A DNA stretch of 64,000 nucleotides from Microseira wollei NIES-4236 (GCF_020521235.1 NZ_BLAY01000005.1:1-64000); one strand, 5' to 3'. Shown: positions 36,314 through 46,373, counted from the first letter of the stretch. The notes: generated from the letters alone by a model not told the origin. Made by a program: numbers and translations.

Positions 36314-36724
36314 CTAGCCCACCAATGTCAAATCTTTGTCAGGCGTAGAAGCAGAAGCTTTTTCTTCCGCCTTTGGGGCGTACAGCACTTCCTCAACCGT
36401 GACATCAGAGGCAACTTCTGGATGTGCGGTAGTATCAACTACAGCATCAACTACAGCGGCTTTTGCCATACGTGCTTTATAAACTACACCTGCTGCCACA
36501 GCGCCAGCAACGGCGGTAATCCCAACGCCTGCGATCGCCATCTTTTTGGTAAAATCGACTTTGTTGGCAGTTAAGCTGGGGGAATTGCCTTCTGTGGCGG
36601 CATTAGCGCCCTTATTCTTGCCGAACATACACGAATAAGCTTCGGCGGGAGCAACTGAAGCTAACAAAATGCTGCTAACAGCAGCCGTAGAAAGGATTGC
36701 TGAAAGGCGTAGATTTAGTTTCAT
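36314..36724 (-). CDS. Unknown secreted/membrane-anchored small protein
   Basis: 136 aa. A signal peptide with cleavage after APAEA, one cysteine soon after (YSCMFGKNKG), and a glycine/alanine-rich hydrophobic helix (AIAGVGITAVAGAVAAGVVY, near 64-83). The C-terminus is acidic and Ala/Val rich. I recognise no family. It has its own terminator downstream. Confidence 0.7.
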   Translation of the reverse strand: MKLNLRLSAILSTAAVSSILLASVAPAEAYSCMFGKNKGANAATEGNSPSLTANKVDFTKKMAIAGVGITAVAGAVAAGVVYKARMAKAAVVDAVVDTTAHPEVASDVTVEEVLYAPKAEEKASASTPDKDLTLVG

Positions 36725-36940
36725 TATTGCTAGTTGTTAAGAATGATTACTTTTGTAGCAACAATGTCAAAGGTTTGTCAAGTTAAGCTGGATACAAAAA
36801 GAACAAATTTATTTTATTGCTGGTAGGCAGGGAGTTTTTGACCCTGACAGAATTTATACATAGTTAATGAGAAAATCTGAAGCAGTTTATGAGATTTGGC
36901 AATATTAATTGAGTTGCTAAAAGAACTTAAGGACAAGCTG

Positions 36941-37378
36941 ATGTTGACTTTGACGCAACGCTTACCAGCAAATCCGGATGCAGCAGTTAGCTTTACCCTG
37001 TCCCTGACCGCAGAGGAACGCACTCGCAGTCGCCATCGCTACCTTGCTCCTGACGGACAAGCAATGTATTTGCGCTTACCGAGAGGAACGGTGCTGCGAG
37101 ATCGCGATCTGTTACTCTCGGACAGCGGTGATATTGTAGTTTGCGTGCAGGCTAAACCAGAACCCGTCCTGACGGTAACCGCTAAAACACCCCTAGCGCT
37201 GCTAAAAGCAGCTTATCATCTAGGGAATCGCCACGTAGCGCTAGAAATTACTACAACTTACTTACGACTGTCTCCAGATCCGGTGTTGAAGACAATGCTC
37301 GAACAAATGGATCTGGAGGTAAAAGAAGAAATATTGCCTTTTCAGCCGGAGGTAGGTGCTTATGGACACCAGCATTAG
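36941..37378 (+). CDS. ureE: Urease accessory protein UreE
   Basis: 145 aa from the ATG at 36941, which has AAGGA 9 nt upstream; an upstream ATG-like start at 36896 gives a 15-residue extension foreign to the family. The N-terminal domain ([34 protein letters not shown]) and the C-terminal metallochaperone domain ([10 protein letters not shown], with GAYGHQH tail) fit UreE. It delivers nickel to UreG/urease. Its C-terminal His tail is short (HQH). First gene of a ureE-ureF-ureG accessory group; urease structural genes are not in this window. Confidence 0.93.
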   Translation: MLTLTQRLPANPDAAVSFTLSLTAEERTRSRHRYLAPDGQAMYLRLPRGTVLRDRDLLLSDSGDIVVCVQAKPEPVLTVTAKTPLALLKAAYHLGNRHVALEITTTYLRLSPDPVLKTMLEQMDLEVKEEILPFQPEVGAYGHQH

Positions 37379-37397
37379 CGGCATGTGGGATTTTGGA

Positions 37398-37667
37398 TTA
37401 GGTTTCTTCTTCGGGCGATCGCTTCGGGGTTCCCAACTCGTCTGGCAAATCTTCCAGACTGCAATTTAAAGCTCGACAGAGGGCTTTAATTTGAGGAATA
37501 GTCAAACTAGGTTGATACTCGCCACCCTCCCAAGCTTGAACAGCTCTGGTAGAAACTCCCAGTAACTTTGCTAGTTGCTCTTGGGTTAATTGTACTTTTC
37601 TTCTTAACACCTTCAAAGGACTTTCCGGTGCGTCTACTTCTCGTTTTTTCTTGACCATGTTAACCAT
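37398..37667 (-). CDS. XRE-family transcriptional regulator, antisense within the ure cluster
   Basis: 89 aa (or 86 from the ATG at 37658). An N-terminal basic tail (MVKKKREVD) is followed by a Cro/CI helix-turn-helix: [23 protein letters not shown], then [22 protein letters not shown]. It lies between ureE and ureF on the opposite strand. Its start codon is one base away from the ureF start, so the two promoters must lie in each other's coding DNA. It could act on the ure genes; this is inference from position. Confidence 0.82.
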   Translation of the reverse strand: MVNMVKKKREVDAPESPLKVLRRKVQLTQEQLAKLLGVSTRAVQAWEGGEYQPSLTIPQIKALCRALNCSLEDLPDELGTPKRSPEEET

Positions 37668-37668
37668 A

Positions 37669-38343
37669 ATGGATGACCTCGTAATGCTAAATTTGTTGCA
37701 ATTGACTAATTCAGCCCTTCCTGTGGGCGCTTACAGCTATTCCGAAGGTTTGGAACAGCTAGTTTCTTGGGAAACTATTAAAGATGAACCGAGTTTGAAA
37801 CATTGGTTAGAACGGGAACTAACCTGCGGTGCAATTCGGTTAGAAGCGGCGGTGATGTTGCGAGCTTATCAAGCTGCTAAACTGGGCAATTTAGAGAGGT
37901 TGAGTTATTGGAATGCTTGGGCGTCAGCGGCGAGGGAAACTGAAGAATTACGCCAGCAAAGCTGGCAAATGGGACGCGCTTTAACGCGCTTGCTGCAACA
38001 GTTGGAACCGCAGCTAATGCCGATGGTGAACGCTTGCGGGAGTCATTGTAATTATGCGATCGCTTTCGCCATTGTCGCCGCCCACTGGCAAATAACCGAT
38101 AAAACCGCCGTACTCGGATACTTACACAGTTGGGCTACCAATTTAATCGGTGCTGGGGTTAAACTGATTCCCTTGGGGCAAACTGCCGCTCAACAGTTGC
38201 TGCTAAATTTACATATCAGCATCGTTGAATCGACGGAAAAAATTTTAGCTTTGTCAGATGATGACTTGAGCAGTTGCAGTTGGGGATTAGCAATAGCAAG
38301 TATGGCTCACGAAACCCAATATACTCGGTTATTTCGCAGTTGA
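37669..38343 (+). CDS. ureF: Urease accessory protein UreF
   Basis: 224 aa from the ATG at 37669. The family opening [21 protein letters not shown] is clear, followed by the conserved [19 protein letters not shown] and [24 protein letters not shown]-terminus. UreF joins UreD and gates GTPase UreG during nickel insertion in the cytosol. An in-frame ATG at 37651 lies inside the antisense XRE gene's start region and is less likely. Confidence 0.93.
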   Translation: MDDLVMLNLLQLTNSALPVGAYSYSEGLEQLVSWETIKDEPSLKHWLERELTCGAIRLEAAVMLRAYQAAKLGNLERLSYWNAWASAARETEELRQQSWQMGRALTRLLQQLEPQLMPMVNACGSHCNYAIAFAIVAAHWQITDKTAVLGYLHSWATNLIGAGVKLIPLGQTAAQQLLLNLHISIVESTEKILALSDDDLSSCSWGLAIASMAHETQYTRLFRS

Positions 38344-38713
38344 TTTATTTGGCTAATTGCTAATTGCTAATTGCTAATTGCTAATTGAAGCCATAATCGA
38401 TTATCTTCTATCTCCTTCATGGTAATTGATGCCTCCTGATTTAATTTCGCCAATCAGATGTAGCTTTTTACACCTCAAACCTAGCTTATCCAATTATCTA
38501 GGTGGCGTCTACCATAAAAACGGAATTTTACTGAATCTTTATCTAAATAATTAGATTAATATTTATCCAAACATTGTTTAAAGATTGCATAAAGAAATGG
38601 GCTTAAATATACTGAATTTACTTAAAAATTTAAAATAGTTTATGAAGAAAAAAGTGGGTTTGGTGCAGCAGTTGCAAATCGACAAAGTTTTGGTAAAGTT
38701 GGTGTAAAATGAA
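38344..38713. repeat. Gene-free gap between ureF and ureG with an STRR tract
   Basis: (GCTAATT)n heptamers occupy 38351-38385. The rest up to 38713 is AT-rich without a credible frame. Together with element F1 it makes a 546-bp gap, so ureF and ureG are unlikely to be tightly coupled. Confidence 0.7.
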
Positions 38714-38789
38714 CAGGAATTACGCAGAAAGATACTATCACCTTTGTTTCTGGCTGCGAAAGAAACAAAGGTGATTTGCGTAAGTCCTG
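38714..38789. mobile_element. F-family inverted-repeat element, copy F1 (complete, 76 bp)
   Basis: Ends CAGGAATTACGCA and TGCGTAAGTCCTG. Subterminal arms ATCACCTTTGTTTC and GAAACAAAGGTGAT pair perfectly. It is the uninterrupted form of the element that hosts A insertions at 42942 and 46711. Confidence 0.85.
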
Positions 38790-38889
38790 ACGAAGAAAGC
38801 GCTCGCAACCAATTAAAAGTTCCAGTAAATTTACGGATAATAGCTGTTAGATGCTTTAATTAAAATAACTGGATCGGGAGAAACCATCT

Positions 38890-39522
38890 ATGACTGGGTT
38901 TCGCGTGGGAATTGCAGGCCCGGTGGGGTCGGGAAAAACGGCGTTGGTCGATGCATTGTGCAAGGGGATGCGCCAGCAATACAGCATTGCGGTGGTGACC
39001 AACGATATTTATACCCAGGAGGATGCTCAGTTTTTGGTCAGGAGTCAGGCGTTGGAGAGTTCGCGCATCGTCGGCGTGGAAACTGGCGGGTGTCCCCACA
39101 CGGCAATTCGGGAAGATGCGTCGATGAATCTAGTCGCCATCGAACAGATGGAAAATCGCTTTAACAACCTCGACCTAATTTTCGTCGAAAGCGGCGGCGA
39201 TAACCTCGCTTCTACCTTTAGTCCAGAATTGGTGGATCTGACAATTTACGTGATTGATGTGGCGGCTGGTGATAAAATTCCCCGTAAGGGCGGCCCCGGT
39301 ATCACCAAATCGGATTTACTGGTGATTAACAAAATTGACCTCGCTCCCTTGGTAGGTGCTTCTTTGGGCATTATGGAACGGGATGCCAAAAAAATGCGCG
39401 GCGATAAACCATTTGTCTTTACCAATTTAAAAACTCAGGAAGGACTTTCTTTTGTCATCGAGTTTATTAAACTGCACTTAGGCGAAACAACCGAAGCATC
39501 TTGGCTAATGGCTAATGGCTAA
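38890..39522 (+). CDS. ureG: Urease accessory GTPase UreG
   Basis: 210 aa. P-loop [17 protein letters not shown], metal-site segment [14 protein letters not shown], switch region [15 protein letters not shown], and the G4 motif VINKIDLAP. It hydrolyses GTP to drive nickel delivery to urease. The last residues (SWLMANG) are encoded by the adjacent TGGCTAA heptamer array, so the repeat has replaced or lengthened the native C-terminus. Confidence 0.95.
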   Translation: MTGFRVGIAGPVGSGKTALVDALCKGMRQQYSIAVVTNDIYTQEDAQFLVRSQALESSRIVGVETGGCPHTAIREDASMNLVAIEQMENRFNNLDLIFVESGGDNLASTFSPELVDLTIYVIDVAAGDKIPRKGGPGITKSDLLVINKIDLAPLVGASLGIMERDAKKMRGDKPFVFTNLKTQEGLSFVIEFIKLHLGETTEASWLMANG

Positions 39523-39613
39523 TCGCTAATGGCTCGCCGATACAATAATGAGCAATGAGCAATGAGCAATGAGCAATGAGCAATTACCCATTACCCATTA
39601 CCCATTACCCATA
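39503..39613. repeat. STRR tracts: (GGCTAAT)n, (GAGCAAT)n and (TTACCCA)n
   Basis: Three different heptamers in tandem: TGGCTAA (39506-39530), GAGCAAT (39548-39583) and TACCCAT (39584-39613). The first enters the ureG coding region. Confidence 0.9.
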
Positions 39614-39653
39614 TTTGTAGTATTTTTTGGAAAGGATTCATAGGTTTCATTCC

Positions 39654-40382
39654 ATGCAACAGCTCTTTCACACGATTAACCGTTGGAAAAAATACTACAC
39701 GCGGCTAATTTTATCAGTCGCGGCGCTCTTGCTGTTTACCATCTTGGTGGCAGCACCCGCAAGTGCTACTGGAGTTTATCAGATGCCGAGTTTAGCAGCT
39801 TTTGATCCCACGCGAGTACTCGACGAAGCGGAAGTCCTCAGCCGCGCCACTGAAGGTAAAATTAGCAACGCACTGAATAATTTAGCCAAGACTACGGGTA
39901 ACGAAGTCAGATTTGTTACCATTCGCCGCCTCGACTACGGGGAAACCATCGACAGCTTCACCGATGGGTTATTTGAAAAGTGGTTTCCCACTGCTGATGA
40001 CCAAGGGAATCAAACGTTATTGGTGATGGATACTTTAACCAATAACACTGCGATTCGGACGGGGGATAAAGTCAAATCCATCCTTTCTGATGAAATTGCC
40101 GATAGCGTGGCGTCGGAAACCGTTTTAGTGCCTTTGCGGAATGGGGAAGCGAAATACAACCAAGCATTTTCCGATGCAAGCGATCGCTTAGTCGCCGTCT
40201 TATCCGGACAACCGGATCCAGGCGCACCCCAAATTGCCGATAACATTCAAGTCGAAGGCACTTTTAAAAAGGCCGAAGAAACCGACCAAGGCAACGCTAC
40301 AATCTGGGTCGTTGGCTTGTTAATTGCCGCTACGGTCATCCCGATGGCAACTTATTTTTGGTATCAAGCAATCGGGTCATAG
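39654..40382 (+). CDS. psb32: TPM-domain protein, Psb32 homologue (photosystem II repair)
   Basis: 242 aa from the ATG at 39654 (a TTG at 39627 is also open). A signal peptide (SVAALLLFTILVAAPASATG) targets the lumen. The TPM domain follows (VLDEAEVLSRATEGKISNAL, VRFVTIRRLDYGETID, NQTLLVMDTLTNNTAIRTG) and a single C-terminal helix (TIWVVGLLIAATVIPMATYF). Psb32/TLP18.3 proteins protect PSII and help its repair at the thylakoid. Confidence 0.88.
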   Translation: MQQLFHTINRWKKYYTRLILSVAALLLFTILVAAPASATGVYQMPSLAAFDPTRVLDEAEVLSRATEGKISNALNNLAKTTGNEVRFVTIRRLDYGETIDSFTDGLFEKWFPTADDQGNQTLLVMDTLTNNTAIRTGDKVKSILSDEIADSVASETVLVPLRNGEAKYNQAFSDASDRLVAVLSGQPDPGAPQIADNIQVEGTFKKAEETDQGNATIWVVGLLIAATVIPMATYFWYQAIGS

Positions 40383-40454
40383 TCCCAATTGCCAAACCCG
40401 GTTTCTTTGAGGGAAATCGGGTTTAACAGTTCCTAGTTATCTAGTTATGGCTGC

Positions 40455-40516
40455 TAATCGCTAATAGCTAATGGGAGCAGTCAAAATTTTACAATTAGCC
40501 ATTAGCCATTAGCCAT
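40455..40516. repeat. STRR tracts in the gap after psb32
   Basis: GCTAATC/GCTAATA heptamers (40455-40470) and ATTAGCC heptamers (40493-40515) of opposite sense. Just before, at 40395-40425, is an AACCCGGTTTC...GAAATCGGGTT hairpin that may end psb32. Confidence 0.75.
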
Positions 40517-40555
40517 TTAAGCAACAGATAGGTTTATAGCTAGCAACTTACATTA

Positions 40556-41176
40556 TTAGTCTTGAACGTACTCTTCCCCGCTAATCAGTGCCATTTGGGC
40601 CCGCACAAATTCTCGCCCCAAATAAGCGGCATGGTCTAACATTGTCACCGGACAGGGCTTGGTTTCTTCAAAAATTTTGACGCAAAGTTCCTTCGCGGTT
40701 CTACCAGTATATAGGGTTTCGTGGGTGCGTTGTACTTTACCCTTGGCGGGAATCACTTTTCCGGTTTCCGGATCTACGGCTAAACCCTGTTCGTTAATCG
40801 CATTGGTGAAGTGCTTGGCACAAATTAGTCCAGCATCTCGCTCCAGATAGATAATAAAATATCCACCCGGATCTAGGTCAATATGACGATGGGATAGTTG
40901 ATTATCAATTTCAGCAATTTGATTAATTTGTGCGGTTTTTTTCTGTTTTTTTTGGTCGGATAGTTCAATGCGTTGGCGAATAGCTTCCTCTGCGATGCGG
41001 ATATTTTCTTCGATTGGTTCGCCTTCAGGAGTCGTCATTGGGCCATACCAAGTCGCTTCTGAATCGGGTGGATTACGGCGACTAAATAATACGCGGATAG
41101 CTTCATCATCATCTCGGTGTGACAAGATATAGGTTCTTAATTCTGCGTTGCTCATTTTCTCAAAGTTCGGTTTCAT
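40556..41176 (-). CDS. DUF6887-DUF4346 fusion protein
   Basis: 206 aa from the ATG at 41176, which overlaps the stop of the upstream gene. Residues 1-70 (KMSNAELRTYILSHRDDDEAIRVLF...IAEEAIRQRIEL) resemble the small protein at 29698. Residues 100-206 (DLDPGGYFIIYLERDAGLICAKHFTN...TAKELCVKIF...LDHAAYLGREFVRAQ) fit DUF4346, a cyanobacterial domain of unknown role. A fusion of both is unusual to my knowledge. No signal peptide or membrane helix. Confidence 0.75.
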   Translation of the reverse strand: MKPNFEKMSNAELRTYILSHRDDDEAIRVLFSRRNPPDSEATWYGPMTTPEGEPIEENIRIAEEAIRQRIELSDQKKQKKTAQINQIAEIDNQLSHRHIDLDPGGYFIIYLERDAGLICAKHFTNAINEQGLAVDPETGKVIPAKGKVQRTHETLYTGRTAKELCVKIFEETKPCPVTMLDHAAYLGREFVRAQMALISGEEYVQD

Positions 41177-41390
41177 CCAAAAACCTCCATTGTCCATTTT
41201 GGGGTACAATAATTTGCAGCTCATCCCCTGCCAAAATATACACTTCTCCAGTTTGAGCGTTAAAGCGGAAAACTTGGATGTCCCTATAGCAGTTAGACAG
41301 CATGTGACAAACGCGCAGACAAGCTAGAGCTTGTTCGTTGGTGGGAGTAATTGTCTGTTCCTCAATTGTGACACAGAGAATACAATACAA
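41160..41390 (-). CDS. DUF6888-like small protein
   Basis: About 76 aa. The core NEQALACLRVCHMLSNCYRDIQVF...GEVYILAGDELQIIVPQNGQWRFL is the DUF6888 pattern. No ATG precedes the core, so the start is probably the TTG at 41390. It overlaps the downstream DUF6887-DUF4346 gene by 17 bp, the usual order for this pair. Function unknown; a toxin-antitoxin-like pairing is possible but unproven. Confidence 0.7.
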   Translation of the reverse strand: MYCILCVTIEEQTITPTNEQALACLRVCHMLSNCYRDIQVFRFNAQTGEVYILAGDELQIIVPQNGQWRFLDETEL

Positions 41391-41404
41391 CGGTTGCGTT
41401 GCAT

Positions 41405-42631
41405 TCAGGAATCTGCATCGGAGAAGGTTACTTCCCCATCCGGGTTGAGTTGAACTTCGCGACGGCTAAAGGGAATATCCTGATTAATGGCGTCGATTTC
41501 TTGCCGTTCAATTTCGTTGACTTCGCTAATATAAGACCGGAGAATTTGAGACAGACGAGGGTTGTAAAAGCGGTGTAAGCTGTGATTGGCTGTAGCGGGG
41601 AAACCGCGACGTTTTTTATGCTGACCTCCCGCACCTGGATCGAAAATTTGGATGTTGTTTGCGATCGCCCACTCAATCGGCATATAGTAACAAGCATTAA
41701 AGTGCAAGCTGTCGATCTCGTGGGTAGAACCCCAGTAGCGTCCGTAAAGGCGATCGCCTTTAGTGATGCAAAAAGACATCCCCGTTGGATGGTGGGAATC
41801 GTACTCGCTATAAGCGGCGACAAATAACACCCGATGACGATAATGGTGATGCAGTTGCTCAAAAAACTTCTTTGTCAGATACTTGCTGCCCCACCAGCCA
41901 AATTTATCGCAATGGTCGCTGTAAAATTTGTACATGGTGGGAAATAGCGACTTGGGAATTTCATCCCCCGTGAGAGTTACCAATCGCAACCCTGCTGTTT
42001 CTACTGCTTTGCGTTCCCGCTTGATATTGCGGCGCTGGTTGGCATTAAAAACTTGCAAATAATCATCAAATGTGTTAAAGCCAGAATTTTGCCAAACGTA
42101 GCTGTGGTGCATCCAACTGGTGAAACCGTGGCGTTCGATTATCGGACGCCATTCGGGGTCAACGTAGAGGAAATTACAACCAGAAATTTGGTGGCGAGCG
42201 CAAAAATGGTCGATCGCCCCTACCATTAATTCAGTCAGTTGATCTTCATCTTCTCCAGGGGCAATTAAAAAGCGATAACCTTCCGCTGGAGTAAACGGCG
42301 TCATCCCCAACAGTTTCGGGTAATATTGCACGCCCAACCGATAAGCTAGATCTGCCCATTGGTGGTCAAAGACAAATTCGCCGTAACTGTGACCTTTGAC
42401 GTAAAGCGGAGCGGCGGCGATGAGTTGGCGATCGCGCCACACGGTAAGATGGTTGGGTAGCCAACCTGCCTTCGGAGTCGCACTGCCAGAAGTTTCTAGA
42501 TTATTCAACCACTCCCATTCTAGAAATGGAGTTTTGAGCGGCATGGCGAGGGCGTCCCACGCTGTCTGAGGAATTTCAGCAATCTTGTTAATCCAGGAAA
42601 CAGAATAGCGAGGTAATAGCTGTTCTACCAT
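41405..42631 (-). CDS. COG3146 / FemAB-like GNAT-fold protein
   Basis: 408 aa. The pattern PFLEWEWLNNLETSGSA near the start, then GFNTFDDYLQVFNANQRRNIKRERK and the C-terminal YMPIEWAIANNIQIFDPGAGGQHKKRRGFPA, is that of COG3146 (DUF482), a double-GNAT peptidogalycan-type acyltransferase-like family. Substrate unknown. It lies just upstream of the DUF6888/6887 pair on the same strand (stop 15 bp before). Confidence 0.85.
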   Translation of the reverse strand: MVEQLLPRYSVSWINKIAEIPQTAWDALAMPLKTPFLEWEWLNNLETSGSATPKAGWLPNHLTVWRDRQLIAAAPLYVKGHSYGEFVFDHQWADLAYRLGVQYYPKLLGMTPFTPAEGYRFLIAPGEDEDQLTELMVGAIDHFCARHQISGCNFLYVDPEWRPIIERHGFTSWMHHSYVWQNSGFNTFDDYLQVFNANQRRNIKRERKAVETAGLRLVTLTGDEIPKSLFPTMYKFYSDHCDKFGWWGSKYLTKKFFEQLHHHYRHRVLFVAAYSEYDSHHPTGMSFCITKGDRLYGRYWGSTHEIDSLHFNACYYMPIEWAIANNIQIFDPGAGGQHKKRRGFPATANHSLHRFYNPRLSQILRSYISEVNEIERQEIDAINQDIPFSRREVQLNPDGEVTFSDADS

Positions 42632-42717
42632 TGGGGAAACTGGGAGCGCGAAAAATAAACTTTTTTTAGGGTAACAAGATTCTGCAAGAAGTCCCCCATC
42701 GTCACTCCCTCAGTTTA

Positions 42718-42820
42718 CTCGTTTCGGTGCCTGAAGAATTCGTATTATTGAACCGCGAAGACGCAAAGGACACGAAGGAAGAAGAAGGAAGAAGTAGATA
42801 ATCTTCTATCGGGAAGGGAG
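42718..42820. mobile_element. MITE family B, copy 2 (103 bp, TA flanks)
   Basis: Starts CTCGTTTCGG, ends CGGGAAGGGAG, with TA on each side. Exactly as long as copy 1 at 14590. Both carry GAACCGCGAAGACGC and ACACGAAGGAAGA. The flanking DNA holds a short decayed frame (SIEIVEEWIKRS-like) of no known gene. Confidence 0.82.
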
Positions 42821-42941
42821 TAAAGCAGCAATTGCTCGGTCACCACAATCAACAGCTGCGGCTAGGTGATGGAAATTTGCACCGTACCGAAACATATCTA
42901 TCGAAATCGTTGAGGAGTGGATAAAGCGATCGCAAAGCTAA

Positions 42942-43146
42942 CAGGACTTACCCAAGGACGAACCCAGAAACCGGGTTTCCAAAACCCGGTTTCTTTACGT
43001 AATATCGAGTCCGGTAGTATCGAACTCGTATGGTTAATGGTTTTGTAGGGGCGGGTTTTACCAGACATCTTTGATCCCAAGCGAATTGTATTGATAAACC
43101 CGCCATAAGCGCGATGCCGATGCCAGCGGACATGATATAAGTCCTG
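42942..43146. mobile_element. F-family element F3, split by MITE A3
   Basis: Left arm CAGGACTTACCCA, inner arms AGAAACCGGGTTTC and GAAACCCGGTTTCT, then ACGTAA; right arm TAAGTCCTG at 43138. Between them sits A3 with a TAA duplication. Removing A3 and one TAA restores a continuous F element. Confidence 0.8.
43003..43137. mobile_element. MITE family A, copy A3 (135 bp, TAA duplication)
   Basis: Ends TATCGAGTCCGGTAGTATCG and CGATGCCAGCGGACATGATA. TAA flanks both sides. The inner stem is GGGGCGGGTTT...AAACCCGCC, unlike A1/A2. Confidence 0.8.
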
Positions 43147-43483
43147 TATATGTAGGGTGCGTTAACGCAGTGTAACGCACCATCTCCACAAAGCTTGTTG
43201 ATCAAGCCTCGCGATCTGAAATAGTCAGTCCTGTATATGTAGGGTGCGTTAACGCAGTGTAACGCACCATCTCCACAAAGCCTGTTGATCAAGCCTCGCG
43301 ATCTGAAATAGTCAGTCCTGTATATGTAGGGTGCGTTAACGCAGTGTAACGCACCATCTCCACAAAGCTTGTTGATCAAGCCTCGCGATCTGAAATAGTC
43401 AGTCCTGTATATGTAGGGTGCGTTAACGCAGTAACGCACCATCTCCACAAAGCTTGTTGATCAAGCCTCGCGATCTGAAATAG
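43141..43483. repeat. Four tandem 87-bp repeats including the 3' end of the glucosidase gene
   Basis: Units begin at 43141, 43228, 43315 and 43402, three with an 87-bp period, nearly identical. Each has a hairpin GGTGCGTTAACGCAG...GTAACGCACC and ends GCCTCGCGATCTGAAATAG. The innermost unit supplies the last codons and stop of the glucosidase gene (43461). The others repeat that end outwards, giving up to four terminators in series. Confidence 0.85.
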
Positions 43484-46373
43484 TTTTTGGCTCTTTATTT
43501 TGACCTGGGTATTCTCCCCATTGCTGAATTAATTTTGCCACTAAACCAGTCCAACCAGTTTGATGGTTAGCACCAATTCCAGCGCCAATGTCCCCATGAA
43601 AATACTCATAGAAAAGAATCAGGTTGCGCCAATTTTCGTCATTTTGAAACTTGTCAATGCCGCCATAAACAGGACGCCAATCATTTTTAGATCCAGGCTG
43701 GAAGGGATTGGGAGCCGGATGTTTGACAAAAATATTTATCAATCGACGAGATAACTCCATCGATACTTCCCATAAATTCATTTCCTTGACTTCCCCATTC
43801 CCAGTTGGACATTTGACTTTAACCTCATCTCCCCAGTAATAATAAAACTTCTGGAGCGACTCAATAATCAGAAAATTCACAGGCAGCCAAATCGGGCCGC
43901 GCCAATTAGAATTGCCCCCAAACAATCCATACTTTGATTCCGCCGGTTCGTATTCTACGCGATATTGCTGCCCTTGTACTTGCAATACATAAGGATGCTG
44001 CTCGTGGTATTTTGACAAAGCCCGTATCCCGTAATCGCTCAAAAATTCTTTTGCATCTAACATTCTGTTCAATATCTGTTGCAGTCGCTCTTTATTCACC
44101 AGCGACAAATACAAGCCTTTTCCCTTGGTGGCAACAAGATCGATATTTTTGTGTTCCGTAAGTTGTGGCCGATTCTTAACAAACCAATACATGCGTTTTT
44201 TGAAATCGGAAGCTAAATATTTATCCACAATTTCTTTTTCAATTGTTTCCACAGCAAACAGTGGAATTAGCCCCACCATCGATCGCACTTTCATCGATAG
44301 CGCCCCCGACTTATCCGCACCGGCTACCTTACCGGGAGGAGCCTTCAAGATATCGTAGTAAAATTTGTCAGCGTCGTCCCATATATCGACATTCTCACCT
44401 CCAACTTTATTCATCGCATCCGCTATCAGCAGGAAATGCTGAAAAAATTTGGATGCCATATCTTCGTAGTTGGATCTGCCAGATTTTGTCACCAGTTGCT
44501 GATAATTTTCGCTCAGTTCCTTATCTTTTTGTTCCAGAGCCAGGTTCTCATATTTTTGGCGCATTTCTTCATATTTTTGCGCCAAATCCTTATCTTTTTT
44601 TGCCAGTTCCGTCGCAATTTTCAGCATATTAAGACAGTACATTCCCATCCAGCTAGTACCATCTGACTGCTCTATACTTGCGCCATCAATAGTAATGTTG
44701 CTCCGGTCGATTGCACCAATGTTGTCTAACCCTAAAAATCCGCCTTGGAAGATATTGTTACCTTCTGCATCCTTACGGTTCACCCACCAGGTAAAATAGA
44801 GAGATAACTTCTGAAAAACGTCTTCCAAAAAGTTTGTATCGGCTTGACCGTACATCTTTTCTTCTATTTTGTAAACGCGCCATGCAGCCCAAGCGTGAAC
44901 GGGCGGATTCACATCCCCAAAATTCCACTCATAAGCTGCCATTTGACCGTTAGGATGCAGATACCATTCCCGCGTGAATAGATATAGTTGCTTCTTGGCA
45001 AATTCCGGATCTATCAGCGCCAAAGGAATCGTATGAAAAGCCAAATCCCAAGCAGCAAACCAAGGATATTCCCATTTATCTGGCATCGAGATAATATCCT
45101 CATTAAATAAATGAGTCCATTCGCGGTTTCTGCCCGATTTACGCTGTTCTGGAGGCTTGGGCTGATTTGGATCGCCATTGAGCCAGTCGTATACTACATA
45201 GTGATAAAATTGCTTGCTCCACAACATACCAGCGAAAGCTTGTCGCTGCACGGAACGCATATCATCTGAAATCGGATACGGACAAACAGCCTGATAAAAT
45301 TCATCTGCTTCCTGCTGTCGCTGGCGGAAGATATTATCAAAATCAGTACCGAATGGGTCATCTAAATTTTCTAGATCGCTGAGGCGCAGGCGCACAATTT
45401 TTGTTTCCCCTGGAAGCACTATTAATTCGTAATGCGCTGATGCTTTTGTGCCTACTTGATTGGGATTTACTGTCTGTTTTTGACCGGAAGACAGAATATA
45501 ATCGTTGATGCCATCTTTGACATAGGAAGAATTCTTTCCCCAGCCAAATCTTTCTTTATTAGTTTCGTTTTCTGTGTAGAGGAGTTCTTTAGGCGCTTCG
45601 CAATACAGCCATCTTTTTCCTAAACTGCCATCGTTACACCAAACTTCTATTACGCTTAAGTTAGGTTCTGACTTAACTGTCTTTAAGGATTTATCTTCTT
45701 TTTTCTGAGTGTGATATCCCCAAGACCAAGTATTGCGAAACCAAAGCGTCGGTAAAACGTGTAGTTTGGCTATTTCTTTACTTCGATTGGTGACAGCAAT
45801 TCGGAGCAGAATATCTTCCGGTGAATTTTTGGCGTACTCTACAGAAACATCAAAGTAGCGATTGTCATTAAAAATACCAGTATCCATTAGCTCAAATTCA
45901 AAAGCTGCTGGATTTGTGGATTTCCGACGCCGATTCTCTTCAATTAACCAGGCATAAGGAAAAGCTTGTTGCGGGTATTTATACAGACAACTCATGTAAG
46001 AATGAGTGGGTGTATTGTCAGTATAAAAGTAATATTCTTTGACATCTTCCCCGTGATTGCCTTCGCTATTAGTTAAACCAAACAGCCTTTCTTTGAGGAT
46101 GGGGTCTTTTTCATTCCACAGAGCGATCGCCAAACAAACATTCTGGTGATTATCCGAGATTCCAGCAATACCATCCTCACCCCAACGATAGGCGCGAGAA
46201 CGAGCTTGAGCGTGGGAAAAATAGTCCCAAGCAGCACCATTATCGCTGTAATCTTCCCGCACCGTTCCCCACTGGCGATCGCTCAAATACGACCCCCACC
46301 GCTTCCAATATTGGGTTTTATTGCGGTCTGCTTCCAGTCTCTTCCATTCAGCTGTATTTTTAATCTCTGACAT
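43461..46373 (-). CDS. GH63-like / MGH1-type glucosidase
   Basis: About 970 aa. The ATG at 46373 has GGAGGG 5 nt upstream. The N-terminal beta-rich part ([43 protein letters not shown]) and the (alpha/alpha)6 domain ([83 protein letters not shown]) match mannosyl-oligosaccharide glucosidase relatives (GH63). Bacterial members often act on alpha-glucosides such as glucosylglycerate. No secretion signal, so a cytosolic enzyme. The C-terminal residues TISDREA lie in a repeat. Confidence 0.88.
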   Translation of the reverse strand: MSEIKNTAEWKRLEADRNKTQYWKRWGSYLSDRQWGTVREDYSDNGAAWDYFSHAQARSRAYRWGEDGIAGISDNHQNVCLAIALWNEKDPILKERLFGLTNSEGNHGEDVKEYYFYTDNTPTHSYMSCLYKYPQQAFPYAWLIEENRRRKSTNPAAFEFELMDTGIFNDNRYFDVSVEYAKNSPEDILLRIAVTNRSKEIAKLHVLPTLWFRNTWSWGYHTQKKEDKSLKTVKSEPNLSVIEVWCNDGSLGKRWLYCEAPKELLYTENETNKERFGWGKNSSYVKDGINDYILSSGQKQTVNPNQVGTKASAHYELIVLPGETKIVRLRLSDLENLDDPFGTDFDNIFRQRQQEADEFYQAVCPYPISDDMRSVQRQAFAGMLWSKQFYHYVVYDWLNGDPNQPKPPEQRKSGRNREWTHLFNEDIISMPDKWEYPWFAAWDLAFHTIPLALIDPEFAKKQLYLFTREWYLHPNGQMAAYEWNFGDVNPPVHAWAAWRVYKIEEKMYGQADTNFLEDVFQKLSLYFTWWVNRKDAEGNNIFQGGFLGLDNIGAIDRSNITIDGASIEQSDGTSWMGMYCLNMLKIATELAKKDKDLAQKYEEMRQKYENLALEQKDKELSENYQQLVTKSGRSNYEDMASKFFQHFLLIADAMNKVGGENVDIWDDADKFYYDILKAPPGKVAGADKSGALSMKVRSMVGLIPLFAVETIEKEIVDKYLASDFKKRMYWFVKNRPQLTEHKNIDLVATKGKGLYLSLVNKERLQQILNRMLDAKEFLSDYGIRALSKYHEQHPYVLQVQGQQYRVEYEPAESKYGLFGGNSNWRGPIWLPVNFLIIESLQKFYYYWGDEVKVKCPTGNGEVKEMNLWEVSMELSRRLINIFVKHPAPNPFQPGSKNDWRPVYGGIDKFQNDENWRNLILFYEYFHGDIGAGIGANHQTGWTGLVAKLIQQWGEYPGQNKEPKTISDREA

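Noticed and set aside
42948..43448. 166-codon frame with a repeated CVNAPYIYRTDYFRSRGL-like peptide
   Set aside because: It is produced by reading the 87-bp tandem DNA repeat and MITE; the period is a multiple of three by chance. No start signal.
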